Shown here: positions 53,461 through 62,502 of the stretch, piece after piece
Layout: every line of letters begins with the position of its first letter
How positions within the stretch are numbered: the first letter of the stretch is position 1
NCBI RefSeq assembly: GCF_025264685.1
Contig: NZ_CP073721.1
Coordinates: 3,277,001-3,341,000 of the forward strand
DNA length: 64,000 bases
DNA from: Dactylosporangium roseum
Lineage (GTDB): Bacteria; Actinomycetota; Actinomycetes; Mycobacteriales; Micromonosporaceae
Reading direction: 5' to 3'
The notes under the pieces: generated by a model
What the model saw: only the letters and a program-made list of their open reading frames with translations
Database searches by the model: none
What the model was told of the DNA's origin: nothing
Program-made: the position numbers and the translations under genes

Positions 53461-55002
53461 CTAGTAGTGCTTTGTTAGGTTCGGCGTGTCGGGGGTCGCT
53501 TGGGCTGAACAGGTAGTTTCATGTCTCGGTGACCCCTTACGAGCTTTCGGTTGTGCGGCAACGCTTGGAGGCGTTCGCGGCGGAGGTGTTCGCGCCGCTG
53601 GCCCGGTCGGATCAGCGGGCGAAAGGCGTGACGTATCTGCGTGGGCTGCTGCTGGACGGGCGGCGCAAGTCGATGCAGCCGATGGCAGAACGCCTTGGGG
53701 TCGATCATCAGGGATTGCAGCAGTTCGTGACGACCTCGACGTGGGACACCGCTGCGGTGCGGGCACGGCTGGCCGCCCGGGCGGTCGAGTTGATCGAGCC
53801 GGTCGCGTGGGCGATCGACGACACCGGGTTCCCGAAGGACGGCACCGGCTCGCCGGGCGTGGCCCGGCAGTACTCGGGCACCCTCGGGAAGGTCGCGAAC
53901 TGTCAGATCGGGGTCAGTGTCCACGCGGTCACCGATACCGCGTCGTGTCCGCTTGATTGGCGGTTGTTCCTGCCGGAGTCGTGGGACGTGACCAAAGCCG
54001 GACCGGCGGCGGTGAAGGCGGCCAAGGTCAAGCAGCGCAAGACGTTGACGAACGCCCCGCGGGCCGCGGCGCCGGCCGCGCCTATCGCTGTCGAGGTCGA
54101 TGTCGAGGCGGTGACCGAGGCGGCGCGGCAACGACGCAGCAAGTCCGCGGTTCCGGAGGGCGAAGGCCACCGCCCGAAGTGGATGCTGGCGATCGAGATG
54201 CTCGACGGGCTCGCCGAGCACGGGCTGCGGCCACCGCTGGTGGCCGCGGATTCCGGATACGGCGACAGCGGCCCGTTCCGGGCCGCCCTCGACGAACGTG
54301 ACATCGCCTACAGCGTCCAGGTCAAAGGCGAAACCCTCGCCCACGCCGCCGACGCAACGCCCGTGGCACGCACCTGGTCCGGGCGCGGCCGCCCACCGGC
54401 CCACGCCCGGCCCGACTACCCGGACGATGCGATCAGCGTTGCCCAGCACGTCCAGGACGCCGGCCGCGCCGCGGCGATCACCGTTTCCTGGCGTGAGGGC
54501 AGCAAAGGCACCCTCAGCTCACAATTCGTGTTCCTGCGGGTCCGCCCAGCCGGGCACCGCATCACCCGCGCCCCCGACGGCAGCCTGCCCGAACGTTGGC
54601 TGATCGCCCAATGGCCCGAGGACCAGCCCGAACCCGTCACCTACTGGCTGTCCAGCCAACCCGCCGACACCCCCGCGGCCGACCTGGTCCGCACCGCGAA
54701 AATCCGCTGGCGGATCGAGCACGACTACCGCGAACTCAAGACCGGGCTCGGCCTCGACCACTTCGAAGGCCGCTCCTGGCTGGGCTGGCACCGCCACGTC
54801 ACCCTCGTCACCGCCGCGCACCTGTTCATCAGCATGCTGCGACTCGACCCAAAAGCGGCTGCGCCGGCCTGACCCTCTACAAGGTCATCCACGAGCTGCA
54901 ACTCATGCTCGCGACCTGGACCGGCGCATGCCCAACCTGCCACCAAACCGTGAAACCGTTACACCGCAACAGACATCGACAGACCTAACAAAGCACTACT
55001 AG
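53461..55002 (+). mobile_element. Complete IS701-family insertion sequence with CTAG target duplication
   Basis: The element has perfect inverted ends TAGTGCTTTGTTAGG (53465-53479) and CCTAACAAAGCACTA (54984-54998), flanked on both sides by CTAG (53461-53464 and 54999-55002). The 4-base YTAR duplication is the IS701 hallmark. One transposase fills it. The matching duplication shows that it arrived by simple transposition, recently enough to stay intact, and it sits immediately upstream of mftB. Confidence 0.92.
53529..54872 (+). CDS. IS701-family transposase
   Basis: The 447-residue protein starts at GTG 53529 and reads TPYELSVVRQRLEAFAAEVF, then ERLGVDHQGLQQFVTTSTWD, AWAIDDTGFPKDGTGSPGVA with the first Asp, LVAADSGYGDSGPFRAALDE with the second, and RWRIEHDYRELKTGLGLDHF with the Glu. 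This is the usual IS701 DDE triad and full length. About 110 bases remain between the stop and the right inverted repeat. Confidence 0.95.
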   Translation: MTPYELSVVRQRLEAFAAEVFAPLARSDQRAKGVTYLRGLLLDGRRKSMQPMAERLGVDHQGLQQFVTTSTWDTAAVRARLAARAVELIEPVAWAIDDTGFPKDGTGSPGVARQYSGTLGKVANCQIGVSVHAVTDTASCPLDWRLFLPESWDVTKAGPAAVKAAKVKQRKTLTNAPRAAAPAAPIAVEVDVEAVTEAARQRRSKSAVPEGEGHRPKWMLAIEMLDGLAEHGLRPPLVAADSGYGDSGPFRAALDERDIAYSVQVKGETLAHAADATPVARTWSGRGRPPAHARPDYPDDAISVAQHVQDAGRAAAITVSWREGSKGTLSSQFVFLRVRPAGHRITRAPDGSLPERWLIAQWPEDQPEPVTYWLSSQPADTPAADLVRTAKIRWRIEHDYRELKTGLGLDHFEGRSWLGWHRHVTLVTAAHLFISMLRLDPKAAAPA

Positions 55003-55919
55003 GCCGTGTTTCATAGGCGGGATCCGAGCCACTCGTTGATGGCAGCGATGCGGACTGTGGCCTGGTAGCGCACGGCGAGCTTGTCGTATCGAGTCGCGAT
55101 GGCGCGGTGGCGTTTCAGTCGGTTGATACCGCACTCCACCGCGTGGCGCTGCCGGTACAGGTCTGGGTCGAAGGCCGGCGGTCGGCCGCCCTTCGACCCC
55201 AGCTTGCGACGGTTGGCGTCCTGATCGGCCTTGGATGGGATGGTCGCCTTGATCCCGCGCCGACGCAGATACCGGCGGTTCGCCTTGGACGTGTACGCCT
55301 TGTCGGCCAGGACCCGGTCCGGGCGGGTCCGGGGCCGGCCACCGTCCAGCCGCGGCACCCGGATCCCGTCCAGCACGACCGTGAACTGCGGGCTGTCCCC
55401 GCGCTGCCCGGCGGTCAACACCAGCGACAACGGCTTCTGACCCTGCTCACACCCCAGGTGAATCTTCGTGGTCAGCCCGCCACGGGAACGACCGAGAGCA
55501 TGATCGGTCGGCTCTTGCTCAACCCCGCCCGGCGGCTCCACCTGCCCGGCGGGCTCCCGGCGGGCGCCGGCGGCGTGCTGATGCGCCCGGGCGACCGTGG
55601 AGTCCACGCTGACATCCCAGGTAATCAGCCCAGCCGCGTCGGCGCGGGCCTGCAACCCGGTCACGATCTGCTGCCACACCCGGACGGCGTTCGGGCCGTG
55701 AGCGGAAACGGCGTGCTCCGGGACCCTGCCGGTGCGTCGGCCGAGCAGGGTGCCGAGCTGTTCAGGTATCTCGTCGAGCGGGCCGACGCGGCCCTGACCG
55801 GCCTGCTGACCACGGTCGGGAAAGGGCTCGACGGAGTAGGCTGCCATCTTATATCGCAAGATGTCGTTCCGCATTCTTGACATGCCCTTGCGCCCTGGAT
55901 AGCGTCCCATGGACGGCAT
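55003..55919 (-). pseudogene. IS5-family (IS427-type) transposase with lost N-terminus
   Basis: From about 55690 down to 55011 the minus strand encodes [20 protein letters not shown], then [60 protein letters not shown] and [20 protein letters not shown], the IS427-group DDE core. Upstream of 55690 the open frame continues to 55919 but no longer resembles the family's N-terminus. The right-hand IS701 duplication directly abuts the element's end (GGCCGTGTTTCATAGG-like), so IS701 landed at or beside this IS. Confidence 0.75.
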
Positions 55920-56080
55920 TGCCGCACCGGTTCGGCCGCTGAAGCCGGCGGCCCGGCGGCAGGAGATGTTCTCAAACCCTTTGGGTTAGCGGCCGACAGC
56001 TACCCTCCCGCGAATCGCGTGCCGGTCCGGCCCGCGATTCGATGATCTTCGGCCATCACGAGGCGAGGACTGGAAGACAT

Positions 56081-57481
56081 ATGCAGGTAGACAAGCTGGT
56101 AGCGGGCGGGCGGATCGTCAGCCCGAGCGGCATCGTCGACGCCGCGATCGCCATCGCGGATGGTCGCGTCGTGGCCATCGGTGACGAGCGGGCGCTCCCC
56201 GAGGCCGCCGAACGGATCGACTGCGGTGGCAAGTACGTGCTGCCCGGGCTGGTCGACCCCCACGTCCACCTCGGCGGCGGCCGGCCGCTCGCCGAGATCT
56301 TCGCTTCGGAGACGGCCAGTGCGGCACGCGGCGGCGTGACCACCGTGCTGCAGTATCGCCGCTCCGGCACGTCCTTCCTCGACACGTTCCCGCCCGAGTT
56401 GGAACTGGCCCGGACCAGGATGCTCGTCGACACGCAGTTCCACTTCATCATCTCGACGATGGAGCAGGTGTACGAGATCCCGCGGTACGCCGAGGAGTTC
56501 GGCGTGACGAGCTTCAAATTCTACATGGGCGGCTACGAGCCGGGAAACCCGATCGGACTGGTCTCGGTCAACGACGCGGTGCTCTACGCGGCGATGGAGC
56601 GCATCCGCGAGCTCGGTCCGCACGCCTGGTGCATGGTCCACTGCGAGGACGACTCGCTGGTGTGCCACCTCACCGCCCAGGTGAAGGCCCGCGGCGGTAA
56701 CGACCTGGCCGCCTACACCGAGTCGCGCCCCGACTTCGTCGAGGAGCAGGACCTGCTGCGGGCGATCTGGCTGGCCGACCTCCAGGAGTGCCCGCTCTAC
56801 GTGCCCCACACCACCGTGGGCATGGCCGTGGACGCGGCGGCCGAGTCACGGCGCAAGGGACGCACCGTCGTCCTCGAGACCTGCCCGCACTACCTCGCGC
56901 TCACCGCTGACGACCCCCGGCTCACCGCCCACGGCTCCGGCGTCGGCAAGGTGGCCCCGGCCCTGCGCAACGCGGAGCACCAGGCCGAGCTCTGGCGGGG
57001 CCTGCGCGAGGGCTGGATCGCCACCATCGGATCCGACCACGTGCCGATCGCCAAGTCCGGCAAGGGCTTCTGGGAGGAGGCCCCGGGTTTCGCGGGCCTG
57101 GCGACGATGCTGCCGGTCGTGCTGACCGAGGGCGTCCTCAAGGGCCGCATCAGCCTGGAGAAGGTCGCCGAGACCATGGCGTACAACCCGGCTCGGTTGT
57201 TCGGCCTCTACCCGCGTAAGGGCACGCTCCAGGTCGGCTCGGACGCCGACCTCGTCGTGGTCGACATGGACCACGAGGCCACGGTCGGCCCCGAGGTCAC
57301 GCAGAGCGAGTTCCCCAGCGCGTTCGAGGGCGTGCCGTTGCGCGGCTGGCCGACGTTGACGATGCGCCGTGGCGAAGTCGTCTTCCGCGACGGCAAGGTC
57401 CTGGCCGAACCCGGTAGCGGCCAGGTCATCACCAAACCCGAGCCGGACCTGACAAAGAATAGGAACTGGCATGCCGCTTAG
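56081..57481 (+). CDS. Hydantoinase/dihydropyrimidinase-like cyclic amidohydrolase
   Basis: The 466-residue protein has the binuclear zinc site of cyclic amidohydrolases: VLPGLVDPHVHLGGGRPLAE with H-x-H, TSFKFYMGGYEPGNP with the carboxylated Lys, HAWCMVHCEDDSLVCHLTAQ and LYVPHTTVGMAVDAAAESRR with metal His, and WIATIGSDHVPIAKSGKGFW with the catalytic Asp. It should hydrolyse a cyclic ureide or imide ring such as a hydantoin or a dihydropyrimidine-like compound. ATG 56081 follows GGAAG. It opens the operon, and its stop overlaps the cysteine hydrolase by 11 bases. Confidence 0.9.
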   Translation: MQVDKLVAGGRIVSPSGIVDAAIAIADGRVVAIGDERALPEAAERIDCGGKYVLPGLVDPHVHLGGGRPLAEIFASETASAARGGVTTVLQYRRSGTSFLDTFPPELELARTRMLVDTQFHFIISTMEQVYEIPRYAEEFGVTSFKFYMGGYEPGNPIGLVSVNDAVLYAAMERIRELGPHAWCMVHCEDDSLVCHLTAQVKARGGNDLAAYTESRPDFVEEQDLLRAIWLADLQECPLYVPHTTVGMAVDAAAESRRKGRTVVLETCPHYLALTADDPRLTAHGSGVGKVAPALRNAEHQAELWRGLREGWIATIGSDHVPIAKSGKGFWEEAPGFAGLATMLPVVLTEGVLKGRISLEKVAETMAYNPARLFGLYPRKGTLQVGSDADLVVVDMDHEATVGPEVTQSEFPSAFEGVPLRGWPTLTMRRGEVVFRDGKVLAEPGSGQVITKPEPDLTKNRNWHAA

Positions 57482-58106
57482 TGCCAAGCTCGATCCGCGG
57501 GACGTAGGGCTGCTGGTCGTCGACATGCAGAACGGCTTCTGCCACCCCGAGGGTTCGCGGGGGAAGGCGTTCGGCGCGGACGCGGTCCGCCGGCCGCGGG
57601 AGATCATCCCCAACGTGATCTCCACGATCGACCTGGCGCACCGCCTCGACATCCCGGTGTGGTTCACCCAGCAGGTGCACTACGGCAACGACGTCACTCG
57701 CGCGCGCCGGCGGATCCCGTCGCACCTGGAACGGCGTGGCGTCAAGCTGGAACTGTGCCGGCGCGGCACCTGGGACGCCGAGCTCCTGGACGAGATGAAG
57801 GCGGTCAGGGAGGATCGCGACGAGGTCGTCGTGAAGCACCGTTCGAGCGCGTTCTTCCAGACCACGCTCGAGTGCGAGCTGCGCATGCGTGCCGTTCAGG
57901 TGCTCGTTGTGACCGGGACGACCACGAGCTTCTGTGTCGACTCGACGATCCGCGACGCGTACGCGCGGGACTTCGACGTCGTCGTTCCCGCCGAGTGTGT
58001 AGCCGACTCTGATGACGCGGCGCATGCCGCGACCCTGGCGAGCATCGAACGTTTCCACGGCGTCGTCACCGACTTGGCCGGGTTGACGGAAGCACTGGAC
58101 AGTTGA
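57471..58106 (+). CDS. Isochorismatase-family cysteine hydrolase
   Basis: The 211-residue protein has the family triad: Asp in VGLLVVDMQNGFCHPEGS, Lys in DEVVVKHRSSAFFQTTLECE and Cys in VTGTTTSFCVDSTIRDAYAR. Members include N-carbamoylsarcosine amidase, ureidoacrylate hydrolase and maleamate amidase. After a hydantoinase, removal of a carbamoyl or amide group from the opened ring is the natural role. Start ATG 57471 lies inside the end of the hydantoinase gene. Confidence 0.88.
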   Translation: MPLSAKLDPRDVGLLVVDMQNGFCHPEGSRGKAFGADAVRRPREIIPNVISTIDLAHRLDIPVWFTQQVHYGNDVTRARRRIPSHLERRGVKLELCRRGTWDAELLDEMKAVREDRDEVVVKHRSSAFFQTTLECELRMRAVQVLVVTGTTTSFCVDSTIRDAYARDFDVVVPAECVADSDDAAHAATLASIERFHGVVTDLAGLTEALDS

Positions 58107-58107
58107 G

Positions 58108-58617
58108 ATGGCAACTCCCAGCGACTCGGGAGGATCAGCGGGCGCGCCGGTACGGACGATCAGGGTCGACGGCGCGCGGCTGACGATCACGGGGCCGCCG
58201 CACGCGACCCTGCTGGACGAGCTGCGGGCCGCCGGCTACACGGCTCCGAAAGCGTCCTGCCGGCGGGGCGAGTGTGGCGCCTGCACCGTTCTTGTCGACG
58301 GACGGGCGATCATGGCCTGCACGACATTGGCCGTGCTCGTGTCCGCGGATGTCACCACCGCGGCCGGGCTGGGAGCGGCGTGCGACGATCTGCGCGCCGC
58401 GTTTGCCGATCACGCCGCGTTCCAGTGCGGGTTCTGCACGCCGGGGCAAGTCGTGCGGGCCGAAGCCGTGCTCCGCGAGGACCTGCACCGAAGCCGGGAC
58501 GAGATCACTCGCGCCATGGCGGGGAACGTCTGCCGGTGCACCGGGTACCGCCAGATCGTGGACGCCGTCTGCGCGGTGGCGCAGTCGCGCGGGCGGGCCG
58601 TGGAGGCCGGCTCATGA
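58108..58617 (+). CDS. 2Fe-2S subunit of a molybdenum hydroxylase
   Basis: The 169-residue protein has both iron-sulphur sites of XdhA/CoxS-type small subunits: a plant-ferredoxin-like cluster in KASCRRGECGACTVLVDGRA with the fourth Cys in IMACTTLAVL, and a second in FQCGFCTPGQVVRAEAVL plus GNVCRCTGYRQIVDAV. It carries electrons from the molybdenum centre to FAD. The ATG follows the previous stop by one base and its own stop overlaps the large subunit (ATGA). Confidence 0.93.
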   Translation: MATPSDSGGSAGAPVRTIRVDGARLTITGPPHATLLDELRAAGYTAPKASCRRGECGACTVLVDGRAIMACTTLAVLVSADVTTAAGLGAACDDLRAAFADHAAFQCGFCTPGQVVRAEAVLREDLHRSRDEITRAMAGNVCRCTGYRQIVDAVCAVAQSRGRAVEAGS

Positions 58618-61600
58618 CGGTGGTCGGTCGTTCCGTGCGTCCGATCGACTGGGACGAGAAGACGTCAGGCACGGCCCGGTACGCCGCGGACGCGCCGCCC
58701 GCCGGAACGCTGGTGGCTCGGGTGCTGCGCGCGCCGGTCCCGCATGCGCGGATTCGAAAGCTCGACGTCAGCGCCGCGCTGCGCGTGCCCGGAGTCCGTG
58801 CGATCGTCACCGCTGCCGACTTCGCGCCCGGGATCGTGTACGAGCACAGCGGCGAGCCGTACTCCGACCGCTCGCCGCTGGCCGTCGACCGTGTGCTCTA
58901 CGTCGGGCACGAGGTCGCCGCGGTGGCCGCCGACACCGCGGAGGCCGCCGAGGAGGCAGTGCGACGGATCGTGGTCCGGTACCGTCGGCTTCCGGCCGTG
59001 CTGTCGGTGCCGGCCGCGCTCGATCGGCGGGCACCGCGCCTGCACGAGCGCCCGAGCGGCACGAACGTGGCCGTGGCCACGGCGGATCACTGGGGCGATC
59101 TGGAACTGGCCACCCGCAACGCCGTCACCTCGGTCGAGGGCACCTACCGGTATCCCCGGGTGAACCATGCCTGCATGGAGCCGAACACCACGATCGCCTG
59201 GTGGCACGACGAGCGGCTCGAACTGTGGACCTCCTCCCAGGCGCCGCATTTCGTGGTACACGAGCTGGCGCGGGTGCTCGGGCTACGGCTGGATCAGGTC
59301 GTCTGCCGCGACGTGTCGGTCGGCGGTGGCTTCGGGTCGAAGTCGAAGGTGTCCGAGCACGAAGCGCTGGCCGCCGCGCTGTCGATGAAGTGCGGGCAGC
59401 CGGTACTGCTGGAGCTGTCACGCGCCGAGGAGTTCGCGTTCACGAAGCCGCGGCACGCGTTCACCACGACGCTTTCCGCGCACATCGACGCGGAGGACCG
59501 GATCTGCTTTCTGGACGCCACGGTCGACGTCGACAACGGGGCGTACAACCACTACGGGCCCTCGGTGATGCGTGCCGGCATCAAGCAGTTCGGGTCGATG
59601 TACCGACCGGATGCGGTGCGGTGGGACGCCCGACTGGTCGACACGAACCTCGTGCCCGGTGGGCAGTTTCGCGGGTACGGGCAACCCCAGACGGCGATCG
59701 CGCTTGAGTGTGCGGTCGACGAGCTCGCCGAGCGATGCGGCCGCGATCCGCTGGAGTTCCGCATCCACAATGCCAGCTACCCCGACACCCGGGCCCTCGC
59801 CGGGGCGTTGATCGGCTCGAATCGGCTCGTCGAGTGCCTGCAGAGCGTGCGCGAGCGGATCGGCTGGGACGAGAAGCGGAGCGCGACGCGGCCCTGGCGC
59901 GGCGTTGGTGTCGCGGCCGGGATGCACGCGAGCGGCTCATACGCCTACCCGGGCGGGAACGTCAGCGCGGCCGGCGTCGAGGTGACCAGTACCGGCGACG
60001 TTGTGGTGCGTTTCGGCGGGGCGGACGCCGGTACGGGACAGCGCACGATTCTGGGGCAGATCGCCGCCGAGGTGCTCGGCGTTCCCTTCGATCGGGTGCG
60101 GGTCATCATGGCCGACTGGGACGAGACCCCGCCGGAGATGGGAGCCTGGTCGTCACGCGGTACCCACATGGGCGGGCATGCGGCCCGGCAGACCGCCCAG
60201 GCACTCGCCGACCGCCTGCTGGAACTTGGCGCGGCCAAGCTGGGGACCGCGGACGTGCGGCTGCGCGCGGGCCGGGTCGAGTCGGCCGATGCCGCCGTCG
60301 AGATCGGCGATCTGGTCTGTCTGGCGCCGGAATCGGCAAACGGCAGCCTGCGCATCGACCTCGAGTACGTCGAGGAACGGATGCAGCCCTACTGGACCGG
60401 CATCGACCGCCCGAACATCTCGGCGAGCTACTCGTTCGCCGCGCACGCGGTCGAGGTTGAGGTCGACCCGGACACCGGGGTGATCAAGATCCTCGACTAC
60501 ACCGCGGCCCACGACATCGGCCGCGCGATCAACCCGGCCCTGGTTACCGGTCAGATCATCGGCGGTGTCGTCCAGGGACTCGGCGCGGCGCTGGGCGAGC
60601 GGCTGATCTACGAGGACGGCCGCGTGGTCAACCCGTCGTACCTGCACTACTCGTTGCCGCGGGCGACGGCGGTGCCGTCGATCGACGTGGAGCTGATCGA
60701 GGGACCGGAGCCGGCTGGGCCGTTCGACGCGAAGAGCGTCGGCGAGATCGCGATCATCCCGCCCGCGCCCGCGCTGCTCAACGCCGTGTACGCGGCGACC
60801 GGCATCCGGTTCCGGGAACTCCCGCTCACGCCGGATGTGGTGCTGACCGCGCTGCGGGAGCGCGCCGGCACGCCGCCGCGCCCCCACCACCTGGCGCGCC
60901 GCCCGTCGCGCTGGCAGATCGAGCTGTTCCGCAGGCTGTACCCGTTCGGCCTGCACTACCTGCTCGACCGGGTCGGCACGCGGTGGGCGCGCCGCCCCGA
61001 GCCGCGGCCGGTCGAGGCGATCGACCTGCCGGCCACCGTGGCCGACGCCGTCGCGGCCCTGGCCGCCCCCGATGCGGTGGTCGTCGGGGGCGCCAGCGAC
61101 CTCATCGTCCAGCGCGACCAGGCCCTGACGTACCCGCGGGTGCTCGTGGGGACGTCAGGGATCAGTGCGATGCGCACCATCGACGAACTGGCCGACGGTG
61201 GACTACGCATCGGTGCGGCGGTGACCCTGACCGAACTCGGCCGGTGGGCGGACGGACGGATGCCGTTGCTCGCCGAGGCCGTCGACACGATCGCCTCTGC
61301 ACAGATCCGTGAGGTGGCAACAGTCGGCGGCAACCTTGGGCAGGCGAAGCGCTGCTGGTTCTTCCGCAATGGCTTCGACTGCTACAAGCGCGGCGGCGTG
61401 ACGTGCCCCTGTTACGCCGTCTCCGGTGATCACCGGCTGCACCACGCGGCGATCGGTGCCCATCGCTGCCAGGCCGTGACACCATCGGACCTCGCCACGG
61501 TGTTCGCCGCGCTGGATGTACAGGTGCGGATCGCGGGGCCTTCGGGCGCCCGGGTCACCTCCATCGCCGGGCTTTTCAAGGGTCCGGGGGAGCTGAGCCT

Positions 61601-61982
61601 GCGGCCGGCCGAGTTGATCGAGTCGCTTTCGATCGCCGCCGATGCTCGCGGCCGCTCCGGCGCATTCGCCAAGCTACAGCAGTGGGACGGCGACTTCGCC
61701 CTGGTGTCGCTTGCCGCCTCGGTCTCGATCGCACCCGACGGCCGTTGGGAGTCACCACGTTTCGCGTTCGGCGGACTGGCGGCGACGCCGTGGAGCCCGC
61801 GCCGACTCCGCACCGAACTGTCGGGCACCCGCCCGACCCGGCAGACGGTGACCTCACTTCTCAGCAAGGAGTTCGAGTGGCAGGCACATCCCTTACCGGG
61901 CACGCGGTGGAAGCTCGATGCCGCAGTCGGATTGGCGGGCCAGGTCACCGACCGGCTGCTCGGCGGAGGCGGCCATGAGTGA
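58614..61982 (+). CDS. Fused molybdopterin and FAD subunits of a xanthine-dehydrogenase-family hydroxylase
   Basis: The chain has 1122 residues. Residues 1-765 are the molybdopterin part: SGTARYAADAPPAGTLVARV, CRDVSVGGGFGSKSKVSEHE, VPGGQFRGYGQPQTAIALEC, and the catalytic Glu in KSVGEIAIIPPAPALLNAVY. A short linker leads to an FAD domain at about 800-1120: DAVVVGGASDLIVQRDQALT, and EVATVGGNLGQAKRCWFFRN followed by a Cys-rich insert (C-x6-C-x8-C-x-C) as in 4-hydroxybenzoyl-CoA reductase-type FAD subunits, which there binds a 4Fe-4S cluster. Usually these two are separate genes. It hydroxylates an N-heterocycle or a similar carbon using water. The longer open frame starting at 58272 is antisense-like and rejected. 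Confidence 0.92.
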   Translation: MTVVGRSVRPIDWDEKTSGTARYAADAPPAGTLVARVLRAPVPHARIRKLDVSAALRVPGVRAIVTAADFAPGIVYEHSGEPYSDRSPLAVDRVLYVGHEVAAVAADTAEAAEEAVRRIVVRYRRLPAVLSVPAALDRRAPRLHERPSGTNVAVATADHWGDLELATRNAVTSVEGTYRYPRVNHACMEPNTTIAWWHDERLELWTSSQAPHFVVHELARVLGLRLDQVVCRDVSVGGGFGSKSKVSEHEALAAALSMKCGQPVLLELSRAEEFAFTKPRHAFTTTLSAHIDAEDRICFLDATVDVDNGAYNHYGPSVMRAGIKQFGSMYRPDAVRWDARLVDTNLVPGGQFRGYGQPQTAIALECAVDELAERCGRDPLEFRIHNASYPDTRALAGALIGSNRLVECLQSVRERIGWDEKRSATRPWRGVGVAAGMHASGSYAYPGGNVSAAGVEVTSTGDVVVRFGGADAGTGQRTILGQIAAEVLGVPFDRVRVIMADWDETPPEMGAWSSRGTHMGGHAARQTAQALADRLLELGAAKLGTADVRLRAGRVESADAAVEIGDLVCLAPESANGSLRIDLEYVEERMQPYWTGIDRPNISASYSFAAHAVEVEVDPDTGVIKILDYTAAHDIGRAINPALVTGQIIGGVVQGLGAALGERLIYEDGRVVNPSYLHYSLPRATAVPSIDVELIEGPEPAGPFDAKSVGEIAIIPPAPALLNAVYAATGIRFRELPLTPDVVLTALRERAGTPPRPHHLARRPSRWQIELFRRLYPFGLHYLLDRVGTRWARRPEPRPVEAIDLPATVADAVAALAAPDAVVVGGASDLIVQRDQALTYPRVLVGTSGISAMRTIDELADGGLRIGAAVTLTELGRWADGRMPLLAEAVDTIASAQIREVATVGGNLGQAKRCWFFRNGFDCYKRGGVTCPCYAVSGDHRLHHAAIGAHRCQAVTPSDLATVFAALDVQVRIAGPSGARVTSIAGLFKGPGELSLRPAELIESLSIAADARGRSGAFAKLQQWDGDFALVSLAASVSIAPDGRWESPRFAFGGLAATPWSPRRLRTELSGTRPTRQTVTSLLSKEFEWQAHPLPGTRWKLDAAVGLAGQVTDRLLGGGGHE

Positions 61983-62502
61983 GGCAGGGCCGAACGGGGC
62001 CGTCCGTGCGCGGCGGATTGTCGAGCGGCTGCGCGCCGGAGGCGTGGAACTCGCCGCCTCCCTGCCGGACAGTTGGCTGAGCCCGCTCATCGACCGGGTC
62101 GCCGCGGACGAGCAGATCAGGCACGTGCGGGTCAGCCGCGAGGACGACGCCATGGCAATCGCCGGTGGTGCGGCGCTGATGGGCAAGCGGTCGGTCGTGC
62201 TGTGCCAGAACGCCGGTGTGCTCCTGGCGACGAACGTGCTCGCCGCATTCTCCCACCACCACCAGCTACCGCTGCTCATCGTCGCCGCGGCGCGGGGCGG
62301 CGCAGAGGACGGTTTCTACTACCAGATGTACAAGGGCCAAGTGAGTGTCGGCGTGGCCACTGCCGCCGGGTTGAGCGTCCATCAGGTGACCGGACCCCAG
62401 GACGACTGGCTGTTCGAGCGCGCCAGTGAGCAGGCATGGCTACAGCGTCGTCCGGTCGTGCTGATGTGCACCCGCGATGCGCTGTTGGGTGCTGCGGCAT
62501 GA
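61975..62502 (+). CDS. Thiamine-diphosphate decarboxylase, PYR-domain (alpha) subunit
   Basis: The 175-residue protein matches the pyrimidine-binding half of split ThDP enzymes such as sulfopyruvate decarboxylase ComD or phosphonopyruvate decarboxylase: LPDSWLSPLIDRVAADEQIR, then HVRVSREDDAMAIAGGAALM with the activating Glu, and LCQNAGVLLATNVLAAFSHH. It starts at ATG 61975 inside the end of the preceding gene and overlaps the next by four bases. It needs the following subunit for cofactor binding. Confidence 0.88.
   Translation: MSEAGPNGAVRARRIVERLRAGGVELAASLPDSWLSPLIDRVAADEQIRHVRVSREDDAMAIAGGAALMGKRSVVLCQNAGVLLATNVLAAFSHHHQLPLLIVAAARGGAEDGFYYQMYKGQVSVGVATAAGLSVHQVTGPQDDWLFERASEQAWLQRRPVVLMCTRDALLGAAA

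Noticed and set aside
55690..56080. Possible mftA peptide gene upstream of the IS elements
   Set aside because: No frame on the minus strand encodes a short peptide ending in the Val-Tyr-type C-terminus; the open frame there is a continuation of the damaged IS5-type transposase.
58272..58613. Upstream extension of the molybdopterin/FAD gene to 58272
   Set aside because: The extension overlaps the 2Fe-2S gene out of frame and is Arg-rich; the ATG at 58614 with ATGA coupling and the normal N-terminus of the family is the real start.
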